A stretch of DNA of 20,437 nt from Ectocarpus siliculosus (Eukaryota; Sar; Phaeophyceae; Ectocarpales; Ectocarpaceae), in NCBI GenBank assembly GCA_000310025.1, contig FN649751.1:2436953-2457389 (forward strand), given 5' to 3'. The notes under the pieces are model-generated. The model worked only from the letters and a program-made list of their open reading frames with translations, did not search any database and was not told the DNA's origin. Below are positions 9,191-18,172 of this stretch, piece by piece. Each line of letters starts with the position of its first letter. Within the stretch, counting starts at the first letter, position 1. The translations under genes were made by a program, and so were the position numbers.

Positions 9191-10110
9191 TGATGATCAC
9201 ATCGCGAACACGACGGTTGCCGGCGGGGGAGAGTGGGGGCGCGGAAAGTTAAATTTGCGACCGAACAATACTTCCAGAGTGTACACCCCGACATTTTGGT
9301 CGTTTTCTCTTCCCCGCGGGACATCATGCGCGTAGTGGAAAAAACCTCACCTATTCTACTGTAGAAGCTTCTGCTGGCATGGATTTGCACGCTCTACAAT
9401 ATGCACACACAAACTAGTCTACAAGTCTACTTGGTACTACACCTGCCATATGTAGACTATCGTCGTAAACCTGTTTCGTTTTTTGGGCAGGACGGCGAAA
9501 TGGACCACTCGCGATGCCGGCACGACGAAGAGGAACGGTAGTCAAGGCCCAAAGCGCGTATAACGAGAGGACACATGCACGCTGCTGTACCCATGCTTGG
9601 ATACTGCACCCAGCAGAGGACTGCGTATAGGCCCTCGTCGTGAATGTAGACGAGTCTACTGCTGTACTGCTGTGGTAATACCAGATAGTCTTTTACTTTC
9701 ATCAGGGTACTTACTTTTAACAGAGTAGGGTAGCACAACAACAGTGCGCTCGTGGTCGTGCATGTAAAAAAAAATATACGCAGGGATTCACGATCTGCAC
9801 TACTACACCAGTAAAAGTCTCGAACGGCAAACGCGTCACTCTCACCAGCTTTTGGCGACGAGGACCGCAGGGAACTCTGCGCTTGGTTGGTGTGGCTGCT
9901 TTGTTCGTAGATCTCCTCCTGGTCCTGTCACGATCTCCGAAAACAATCAACAGTCCCGGGTCCGGGCCACGAGCCACGCTCCCTGTGGCTAGCAGGGCAG
10001 CAGGGCGCCCCCTAGTAGCACCAAGAGAAAAAGCACACGCACAAGCACAACAGGTGAAGCGTGCGCCTGCAGAGTGCCTGCCACAACACCAAAACATCTT
10101 TGCGAAAGCG
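9191..10110. other. Upstream region and 5' UTR of the aminotransferase gene
   Basis: No separate gene is recognised. The reading frame of the aminotransferase stays open upstream of 10111 to about 9883, but no ATG occurs in it, so 10111 is the first in-frame ATG. The long - strand open frames here (9717-10223 and 10012-10641) are antisense shadows of the GC-rich first exon. Short repeats of GTAGAC/GTCTAC occur at 9410-9460 and 9640-9680. No TATA box or initiator was identified. Confidence 0.45.
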
Positions 10111-10371
10111 ATGATGGCGAGGAGCGCGATAAGAGGCGGGATGGGTTTTATCGGCATCTTGCTGTCGAGAGCCGCGTCGTCTGCCTCCGCCAGGCCGCAG
10201 CCTTGGGGCCGCGTGTACTCCACGGCGCTCGGCGTGCGGGGAGGAGCGTCCTCGGCTACCGCCGAGGCGATCGGGGTCGATACTGCGGCGGCAGGGAGGC
10301 CAGGACCGAGTGGCCAGACGTCGTCTCCTGCTGCGACTAGCGATCCTTTCCAGCACCTGCCAGGGATTGAG
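10111..10371 (+). CDS. BCAT exon 1: presequence
   Basis: Residues 1-87. It starts at a double ATG (10111 and 10114), the first in-frame ATG. The leader MMARSAIRGGMGFIGILLSR has Arg but no acidic residues, and GRVYSTA fits an R-3 mitochondrial processing site (Arg at -3, Tyr at -1, Ser at +1). The linker that follows is Gly/Ala/Ser/Pro-rich and unconserved. The donor is GTGTGT in phase 0. Plastid targeting cannot be excluded, but there is no clear signal peptide with the ASAFAP-type motif of stramenopile plastid proteins. Confidence 0.8.
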
Positions 10372-12758
10372 GTGTGTTGTACTGCGGTAGCCGCCGTGGG
10401 AGAGGAGACAGAACATGACGCCTTGCGGTTGCAGCGGGCACAGAGGAAACATTTCAGGACATGTTATTTGTGAAGATATTGAGAGGTTGGTATGTTTCAG
10501 AGGTGCATGTAGATTGTTTTCAGTGACAACGTTCCGGCTGAGAATGCCGCAAGAGCGGAGATACGCGTCCAGCACGTTTGCACATCTGGACAAATGTAGT
10601 CTGGAATCCAGTCTACAGCAGTAGTCGATGTATTTCAGCACAGCAGAGCACTGGTACCAAGAAAGATCTCATGCTGCTTCATACAGACCGTGTGGCGAGG
10701 TCACACAGATCTCACTCGTGATGTCATGATTGTCGCATGTTTTGGAACAGATCTACGGCGTCATCTGTCTGTATCAGTGGTGGGGGAAAAGTGACCATCA
10801 TGTGTACGTCAATTTGATCCGTGACGAACACTGCTGTGGCCGCATCATCTGCTACTTTCCGCACGACGCAATTCTCCCGGAAAGAAAGCTGCCGGCAATA
10901 GATAAAGAGTACATGCGCGGCTGTCCAATCATCATGTAGCAAATGGATCGCGCATCGCCAAATCCGGAACCTAAGACATATGCATGTGTGTGTGGCCCCA
11001 GTAACCCACCTTTTGGTGGTGCATGTTTCTCACATGTTTGACCAACCAGTTGTTTCTTGTTTTTGCTTACTACAGTAGTACCACACCGTTCCTCCTTCGG
11101 CTCTTAGCCTTGACAGCAGCAGATGTGTTGGGAACAAACGGATCAAACTCAATTTCCGATCGATTGACAAACTGTTCTCAGAGGGGTGCACAAGCGCTCA
11201 ACGTCGGCAGTCTCGGCTCTGTCACGTTGTACGGCTCCTCCAGTCCACGTACTCAGCAGATAAATTTACGAAGCAAACAACGTTACAATATACAACCGCA
11301 ACACTTGCCGTTTCTCGACGGTGCTCGACAGAGCAAGGGCAAAGGAAGCGGAGACACAGCGATCGCGAGGATCCGATGCCCTTCCCGCTCAACGTTTTTT
11401 TTCCCGTCCAACGGACCCCCTCCTTTCTGCCCCCCCCCCCGGATTCGCCCGTCTCGCTCGCTCTGCGCCTTCAGCCGTCGCTGCTGACTGTTGAGCGCAC
11501 TACGACTCCTCGCGAGAAGCAGGACAAGTCGACCCTCGTCTTCGGGCAGACGTTCTCGGACCACATGCTGCACCTCGACTGGGACAACGAAGAGGGCTGG
11601 CAAGCCCCCAGGATCCTGCCGTACGGGGACCTGCGCATCAGCCCGGCCGCCTCGTCCCTTCACTACGGCTTGCAGGTGCGACGCTGCCCGACTAGTGTTG
11701 ATGTGTGCTGTGGACTGACGAGTGGATCGTGCCAAGAGTCGGGGGTCGTGTGCGTACGCGGGCTGCACCTGCGGCTTTTGGGGCGGACAATCGCCCATCG
11801 CCCACCATGTTTTATTGATGTCTTCATCTAGGTCTTGTGAGCAACAAGGAGAGAAGTTTACGACGACAAACGCTTCCTGGCTGGTATGTATTTGCCTCCA
11901 TCCCTCATGTAGATGGACTGTCGTCACGGCCTTCGCGCTCGCACGCTCTCACCTCCCTCGATCCCTCCCCCCGCTCCTACCCTCCCCGACGAAAATATCG
12001 TAACGGAAACAAACCGAAACATTCATGTCAACAATGCCTTTGCTAACGAACGATGCACCTAAAATTCAACGAAAAACAGTGCTTCGAGGGGATGAAGGCC
12101 TACCGAGACGCCGAGGGACGCGTGCGGCTGTTCCGGCCGGAACTCAACATCCGTCGCCTCAACAGATCCATGGAAAGGCTTCGCTTTCCCAAGGTCGACG
12201 AGGATGGCATGATCGAGCTCATCAGGTGAAACAGTATTCCACGCCGTTAATTTTCGTGTGCAGGTGCGTCTGACAGCTGCAGGTTTTACGGCACGGCATG
12301 GTGTGAGTGTTGTTGTGAGGGCAACAAACGAGGTGGTTCTTTGTTGGACCTTCGCACCCCCCGTTCTCCTCCGCCGTGAGACGTGTTGTTGGACTCCTGG
12401 GAGGGGGGGGGGGAGGGGTAGGCACGCGGCTGAGACCCTTTCGGCCTAGGGGGGGCAGGGGGAGGCACCATGCGACCGAGGGGCGGGATTTCAATGGTGG
12501 TGCCAAATTGTTGCTGTTTTGTTGTCGTTTCTGGCGTAAGCTCGATTGTTCGATACGCGTGCCTGGGTGAGTCTGAACGGGACTCTACTGCCCCAACCGC
12601 TTTGCTGCTTTGCGTGCTTCTTTGCGGCGTCGGTAGCGGTGGCGGTGGCGTTGGCGTGTTGGTAGGGTAGGCTTTGGTTGCGTAGTGGTGTGCGCTTGTG
12701 TCCCAGACGAGCTGCCAGGTGGTTCTGACTAACTCTTGGGGCTTACAGCGTTCCCTCT

Positions 12759-12798
<40 letters not shown>

Positions 12799-15700
12799 GT
12801 GATTGCCCGTGCGGCTGGTATCCTTGGAAGATGTTCGTCTTTTCGTTCCCAGCAGCTTAAGCACACCAAGACAAACACGAAGACAAAAGTTGCTCCAGGC
12901 GATCTCGTCATTTTCGCAACCTGCGTCTTGAGTCGAAGCGCTCCGTGCCGCCTAAGCGGTTTTTCTCACCCTACAGTCCCAGGCTATTTGCTGTAAACAC
13001 GACACAGGAACTGAATCATTATCATTGTTTGTGTGCCGGCGTGTGGCGTGTTACGAAAACTCGTTAATTCCAGCAAGCTCGTGCTCGAGGACGCGGACTG
13101 GATCCCGGAAGGGGACGGGTACTCGCTCTACCTCCGCCCGACGGCCGTCAGCACCCACGTGAGAAACGGTCTCCTAAATTGTTGCTGGCTGACCAGACCG
13201 CTACTGCTGTTGATGAAGGCTGCTGTGATTTTCTGTGTTTCGCCGTGTACACATGAGTATTTTTTAGGTACACGTGCTTGTTGGAACACTTGTCCATCTA
13301 CGAAGCCCCCGTCAAACAACCCCCCCCCCGCGCCTTCCGGCTTTGTAGGGATGCGAGGTCAAAGGTCTAACGACTATGGCATGCACGGCTATGAGTGCAC
13401 ACACCCCCCTCCCATTCCAGACCGTGCCCGTTGTTCAATTTCTGTGTCCTTTCCTTGCGATCGCTGCTGCTGCTGCTGCTGCTGCTGCTGTCATCGTCGC
13501 TGTTCGTTGTTGTTTCTTGTCCTCGTTTGTTGTCGTTGTCATTTTTCTCCTGCTTCATCTTCCTCCTCCACTTTTCTCCTCCTCCTCCTCCTCCTCCTCC
13601 TCCTCATCCTCGTCCAGCCGTACTTGGGAATCACTGCGGCGGCAAACCTGAAGCTTTTCGTCATCCTGTCGCCAGTCGGCCCGTACTACAAGGTGCGTAC
13701 CTGTGCTCCGTAAACACCAATTGTATCGGCCCTATGAATCGCCGTAACCCCCCTCAAGCAGAGGGCGGGAGCTCTTGCCAAGCTTGCGGTACAGACAGCA
13801 GGCGTTCGTAGCACTTCTTTGGCGTTGGCCCAACTCTCCGGATAACGCACTCCGAGTACCCTCCGTCTGATTTGTGCTGCTTGGTCATTTTATTTTTTTA
13901 TTAAAAACAGGAGGGCTTTAACCCGATTAAGCTCTACGCGGACACTGAGCACAGGCGGGCGTGGCCGGGGGGAATGGGTTTCGCCAAGGCCGGCGGCAAC
14001 TACGCCCCCACGATACAGCCGCAGGCACAGGCGCTGGAGGAGCACGGCTGCGCGCAGGTGAGGGCGCGGGGCGAGAAAAAGGTCGACGGTGTTTTTCTGC
14101 TTGCTCTCAAGAGAGCGAGGTTAACATACACAGAGGGGCTTGCTTCTTTGTTCGTTTTTCTTGCTCGCTTCGAGGGGGGGGGGAGGTAGACCTCCTGGTG
14201 GCAGCAGGCACATAATGCTGTTTTGAGAATCCTAGTCTGGTAGATGTAGCAGCTTGGTCTTTTGCACACAGCATTGGTATGGTAGACGGGACGGCTGTTT
14301 GTTTTTATTCGAGTGTTTCCTGTTCACTGCTGCTGCTGCTGCAGCAGCAGCCCCTGCCGGTTTGTCCTTATTGCTCCGTTAGGGGATCTTGTAGAGATTC
14401 GATGAGAAACCCCGCACGAAAGCCGGCAATTGCATCATGTTACGTACGAGTAGCGCAGCAGCAACGCTTAAGTAGTTGTCTGCCCACTTTTTCTGACATT
14501 GGGACGTTGTACTGACTGGCACTGCTGCCGTTGCCTCTGTTGATTTGTCGACTCCCTGGCGATTTTTTCCACGGCCACGGACCATGTTCCTGTCTTCTGT
14601 CCCTCTCTCTTGACTCCTCTCGCCCATCTCGTCGGTCGATATTTTTTTTTGCTTGACCACAATGAAAAGAAAAACAACGACACTAACTATGGCGCTGCTG
14701 CAACACCGAAAGTAGGTCCTGTGGCTGTTCGGAGAGGAGGACTACGTTACCGAGGTTGGCGCGATGAACATCTTCTTCCTCATGGCGAAGGAGGGGGGCG
14801 GGGGTGTGGAACTCGTGACGTCACCTCTCGACGCAGGGGACATCCTCGACGGTACGTGTGGAACTCTCTTCTTCAAGGCTGTGTTTGGGAGCTCCCGTGG
14901 GTGTAATTTTTGGGGACCCGGTGTATATGTGCCAACCGCACACGATTTTTTTGGGAGAGTGGTGGCAGCAAAACGTATCAAAGACAGGGTTCGTACGGAA
15001 AACTTCTGTCGTTACGATCCTCTTTTCGTCTACTGTCTCCCCACCGTGTTCTCTTGTGTGTGTTTTTGTCCAATTCCCAATGTTTTTTTTTTTCTTTGTC
15101 TTGTCTTGGTGATTATTTCCTCGACGATTCCGATTGATTTTAGATTTTAGGCCCGAGCTTACTACAATAATCTGTTGATCGCGAAACCAGGCGTGACGCG
15201 GAGATCGGTTCTGGAGCTGGCGAGGGAGTGGCGAGAGCTCGAACGCGGCGTCCCTCTCGAGGTCAGCGAGAGGCGTCTCACCATGGGAGAGGTCCTCAAG
15301 GCATCCCGGGAGGGACGGGTAAGGATGAAACGTCGGTGGCAGAGTAGGACGGAAGAGGGGGAGGTCCCCCATGACGAAGAAGGGAAGAAAAGGGGGCGTT
15401 CAACTGCTCGTGTCGAACACGTAGGAGTATAGTATATGTTTGGGAAGGCCCCATCGTTCGTGTAGCCCGCTGCTGGCAAGATGTCGAGCTTTTCCTAGGA
15501 GAATGAATCCTGGGGGTGTAGTGCGGTACTCTGATGCGACCGCAACAAAATAACCACACAAGGCACTACTGCGTCCACCCCACCCCACTGCCGCAGTTGA
15601 CCGACTCCCGCGATTCTCCTCCATCTCTCAGCCCCCCCCACTCTCCCGTTCCCTGGTGTGTTGGTTTTCCGTGGTGTTGGTTTTTTGTTGTCCAGCTTCT

Positions 15701-16445
15701 TGAGGTGTTCGGCACGGGTACGGCCGCCGTCATCTCACCGGTAAACGGCATCAAGTACAGGGAGCACGACATCGAGGTGCGCCCCGTGGGTTGCGGTCCC
15801 CTTAAAACACGATCAATGGCCCTGTTGGTTTCTCTCTTGCTGTTCTTGTTCTTGGTGGTGGTTGAGGGGACAAAATCTCTTTGTTCCTGTTTGTGGTTAC
15901 CGTTTTTGTCCGTGCACTCTAGAGCACGTACTACGTCGTAGGAGCGCATGGTATTCAGGAAATGAACCATTTGGATGTGTTGGCGTATGTTTTGGTTGAG
16001 GGTGCTTAAGCGTTGTCAGAACAGTGCTGGAGCAACGGCAGCATGTTGGAGGTCGTGCTCTTGCCCCCAACTGTCTACGTTTCTGTGATGACATCGGTAG
16101 GGCCGTCTTGTTTATCTTTCGGCCGTAGGAACAGGAGGATACTCACTTGCCCGCCCTCTCGCTTCATTCAGCCGCTGTTTGCTGAAATGGTTGTTGGTGC
16201 ACTCGGCTTCCTTTGAAGCTGGTTGGTGCTGTCGTTGTCGTTGTTCGTTGCGACGATATTCTCTCGGTAAGGCGCAGGCGTGTCAGCCGTGTGATTACCA
16301 CCTCCTTTGTCCATCTTGCCTCTCCCTTGCTGTACAGGTGCCCAGTGGCGACTGCATCGGCCCTCTCGCGAAACGCTTCTGGGAGACCCTGACGGACATC
16401 CAGTACGGCAGGGTGGAACACCCCTGGTCCGTGCAAATCTCGTAG
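10111..16445 (+). CDS. Branched-chain amino-acid aminotransferase, probably mitochondrial (10 exons)
   Basis: A PLP-dependent class IV aminotransferase that interconverts leucine, isoleucine and valine with their 2-oxo acids, using 2-oxoglutarate/glutamate. Coding exons: 10111-10371, 11475-11675, 12080-12225, 13074-13158, 13618-13692, 13911-14057, 14716-14851, 15191-15318, 15696-15776, 16338-16445. They join in frame to 455 codons plus TAG, and all introns are GT-AG. Residues 1 to about 45 form an Arg/Ser/Ala-rich presequence. The catalytic domain starts near residue 108 (LVFGQTFSDHML). In order come SLHYGLQCFEGMKAY, SLYLRP, the PLP lysine (Lys282 in FAKAGGNYAPT), TEVGAMNIF, GTGTAAVISPV and the C-terminal DIQYGRVEHPW. 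The fold is complete. The GTGTAAVISPV loop lacks the CxxC pair of human BCATs. The gene is intact. The family call is very secure; the compartment is inferred from the N-terminus. Confidence 0.95.
11475..11675 (+). CDS. BCAT exon 2: start of the catalytic domain
   Basis: Residues 88-154, phase 0 at both ends. The acceptor is CTTCAG ending at 11474. It encodes LVFGQTFSDHMLHLDWDNEE and then GWQAPRILPYGDL up to SLHYGLQ, the conserved BCAT N-terminal subdomain. The donor is GTGCGA. Confidence 0.93.
12080..12225 (+). CDS. BCAT exon 3: CFEGMKAY and LFRP segment
   Basis: Residues 155-202 and two bases of codon 203. It follows an AAACAG acceptor. It begins CFEGMKAYRDAEG, continues to RLFRPELN, and ends in ELI plus AG. 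The Arg-x-x-x-Arg-Pro region lies near the cofactor phosphate in BCAT structures. The donor is GTGAAA in phase 2. Confidence 0.93.
12760..12797 (+). repeat. (GCT)12 microsatellite in BCAT intron 3
   Basis: Twelve uninterrupted GCT triplets on the sense strand, within the 848-bp intron between exons 3 and 4. Poly-Ala, poly-Leu or Ser-rich frames here are repeat artefacts. Confidence 0.9.
13074..13158 (+). CDS. BCAT exon 4: SLYLRP segment
   Basis: Residues 203-231. The first base completes a Ser codon (AG|C). It encodes KLVLEDADWIPEGDGYSLYL, then RPTAVSTH. The acceptor is TTCCAG and the donor GTGAGA, phase 0. A different acceptor at the next AG would break frame, which fixes this choice. Confidence 0.9.
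13463..13490 (+). repeat. (GCT)9 microsatellite in BCAT intron 4
   Basis: Nine GCT triplets, 155 bp before the exon 5 start. Confidence 0.9.
13576..13605 (+). repeat. (CTC)10 microsatellite next to the exon 5 acceptor
   Basis: Ten CTC triplets end 12 bp before exon 5 and form most of the polypyrimidine tract of that acceptor. Confidence 0.9.
13618..13692 (+). CDS. BCAT exon 5: domain linker and strand
   Basis: Residues 232-256, starting PYLGI and ending LFVILSPVGPYYK, the conserved stretch before the large domain. Only 75 bp long. Its acceptor (GTCCAG) lies 12 bp after a CTC triplet array that serves as the polypyrimidine tract. The donor is GTGCGT. Confidence 0.93.
13911..14057 (+). CDS. 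BCAT exon 6: PLP-binding lysine
   Basis: Residues 257-305. It contains the signature FAKAGGNYAPTIQPQAQA. The Lys, residue 282, forms the Schiff base with PLP in this family. The preceding RRAWPGGMG is also conserved. The acceptor is AAACAG and the donor GTGAGG, phase 0. Confidence 0.94.
14327..14351. repeat. CTG/CAG palindromic triplet repeat in BCAT intron 6
   Basis: About four and a half CTG triplets (14327-14340) are followed directly by GCAGCAGCAGC, making a near-perfect self-complementary triplet palindrome. Confidence 0.85.
14716..14851 (+). CDS. BCAT exon 7: TEVGAMNIF cofactor site
   Basis: Residues 306-350 plus one base of 351. It encodes VLWLFGEEDYVTEVGAMNIF. Glu318 in TEVG is the residue that contacts the PLP ring nitrogen in the family. 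It ends DAGDILDG across the splice. The acceptor is AAGTAG and the donor GTACGT, phase 1. Confidence 0.93.
15191..15318 (+). CDS. BCAT exon 8: helical segment after the cofactor site
   Basis: Residues 351-393, from GVTRRSVLELAREW to TMGEVLKASREGR, matching the family's GV-R-S-LDLA and ERTITM-EL regions. The acceptor is AACCAG and the donor GTAAGG. Open sequence past 15318 is intron, although it stays in frame for a while. Confidence 0.92.
15696..15776 (+). CDS. BCAT exon 9: GTGTAA loop
   Basis: Residues 394-420. EVFGTGTAAVISPV is the conserved active-site loop that contacts the PLP phosphate in the family. The redox CxxC found here in human BCAT1/2 is replaced by A-V-I-S. The acceptor is GTCCAG and the donor GTGCGC, phase 0. 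Confidence 0.93.
16338..16445 (+). CDS. BCAT exon 10: C-terminus
   Basis: Residues 421-455 and the TAG stop. It encodes GPLAKRFWETLTDIQYGRVE, then HPWSVQIS, the normal BCAT end. The acceptor is TACAG ending at 16337. Confidence 0.94.
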   Translation: MPSGDCIGPLAKRFWETLTDIQYGRVEHPWSVQIS

Positions 16446-16837
16446 AGGACTTGCGTTGTTTCCATAGGGGGGCGGTGCGGCATCTTGTCGTTGCTCCCTC
16501 TATCGCGAGTCTACCTACTTGGTTATGTTTAGTGCTCGATCCGGGGTGGGATCAGTTTCGAGCTCATGGTGACGTTTAGTTATCGTTGATGAAGATGATG
16601 TTGTTTTTGTCGTTTTTGTTGTCGCTGTTGTCGTTGTCGTTGTCGCCGAAGCGGGGGATAAGCTGGCGATTGATCGATCTCTCCGTGTGTGTGCCCCGAT
16701 ACGGCGGGATCGGCGGTGGCCCCGGGTGCAATGTTCTATGGTAGGAATAGGGAAGAATTGGTAGGCAGGGGCGGAACGGGGGGGGGGGAGAGGGGGGTAC
16801 ACTCACACACATGTTATCCCGCTATAAGACTGACGTG

Positions 16838-16889
16838 GGGTCATTGGTCAGTCGGTTAGCGCGGTCGATGTTATTCAAAGAAAAAAAAA
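16838..16889 (+). other. tRNA 5'-half-like sequence followed by A-run
   Basis: TCAGTCGGTTAGCGCGG (16848-16864) resembles the D-arm of isoleucine-type tRNAs, and a GTTATTC anticodon-arm-like stretch follows. It breaks off into nine A residues at 16881-16889. No T-arm or B box follows, so it is not a functional tRNA. It may be a retroposed fragment or chance. Confidence 0.25.
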
Positions 16890-18065
16890 CACAGCAGTTC
16901 GTACGTTCACGAGGGATACGACGTCTTGGACCTCTTTTGTGTGTTTCCCCCGCCGTGCGGCGGCTGTGGTTTTGGACTCTCTCTATTTAGATAGCATCCC
17001 TTCGTGCTGAGGAAGGCTGAGGGAGGCGGTCTGGGGTATGTGTGCGTGCGTCGTGGTGTTTTTTGTTTTTTGTGCGGGATTTTCATGTATGGAGAAGAGA
17101 GAGGGAGGAGGGGAGAACCGACCGGGGGTATTTTAGCAACGGCGGTTGCATTGCGCTTCGCCTGTGTTATCACGACAACAATATCCAAGTCTGCCTATCC
17201 GGAAAGGCAGAGTGTCGTCCTCTTTCTGTCTTTGGACAGCAGCCAGCGAGAGTTGCTCAACGTGATACCGAGGTGACCTGTTGTTGCGTGAGTCAACATC
17301 GTAATGGTACATACACCAGCACAGTGGCTTTAGGAAGTACTCAGGGCGGGGCGGGCGACCGCGGCAGGGGGGCGGTCATTTCTAGGTGTAGTTGTTTTTG
17401 TCGACGTTATGTCTTGCTACGAAGTACCGCGGCCCGCCGTTTGGCGTGCAACCGCCGCTGTGTGTGTGTGTTGGTTGTCGAATGTTTTCGCGGCTCATCC
17501 AGCGGAGGTGCCCGAACAAACGTGTGGCGCACCTCCGAATCCTGAGGCAGCCACGGAGGATACACAGCCTCGACAGTTTCCCGGGTTTAGGGGGGGGGGT
17601 CGAGGCTACTTTTAATGGCAGCCGGCTGGTCGTCGAGAGGGGACGGGTGGCCTTGACTGGTGAAAGGAGTTCTCGATTTTACTCCCTACTCGTGTTACGG
17701 GGCGATCGAAACAGAGGGGAACGGGTGTTGGGATTGTATACTACCAGATTGATGTTTTTTGTCAAAAGCGTGGATGTCCGTATCGTTGTTTCTTTTTCAG
17801 CGAAAGGAAAAACAACGACAGCGGTAGAAAAAGCGGAAGCTGCGCCGTCATCATGTGGACCCAAATGTATCGTGTCTGTTTGCGAGACGAAACAATATGC
17901 GTAACTTGACCAAGTCCCATCAACCCTTTTTTGATGAACGCGCTACGCAAGAGAGCCGCCATTCTGGCGTCAAAAGAAAAAAGGAGCATGGTTTACGATT
18001 TCCTACGCAAGGAAACCAACCACATCCATTATCCAAAGCTTTTTCGGACTTCCATACAGAGCCCG

Positions 18066-18172
18066 CCTCGAGTTGTCTTGACCGCAGCAACTGCTGTAAG
18101 GATAACACTACTACTGCTGGCGTTTTGTGCCCCTCGAGTTGCTTTGGTGGCAGCAACTGCTTGAGGATGCTT
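18066..18172 (+). repeat. Imperfect tandem duplication, 66-bp period
   Basis: CCTCGAGTTG...GCAGCAACTGCT at 18066-18095 recurs at 18132-18161 with a few substitutions. The two copies are separated by diverged filler. Confidence 0.55.

Noticed and set aside
9717-10641. Long - strand open frames opposite BCAT exon 1
   Set aside because: They are antisense shadows of GC-rich coding sequence. The + strand frame has the presequence and splices in phase to the catalytic domain.
10730-10939. 69-codon open frame inside BCAT intron 1
   Set aside because: It reads somewhat protein-like but begins at TTG, has no family match I know, and lies in an intron fixed by flanking conserved exons.
13367-13811. 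Ser/Leu/Ala-rich open frames over BCAT introns 4 and 5
   Set aside because: They are translations of GCT and CTC microsatellites inside introns.
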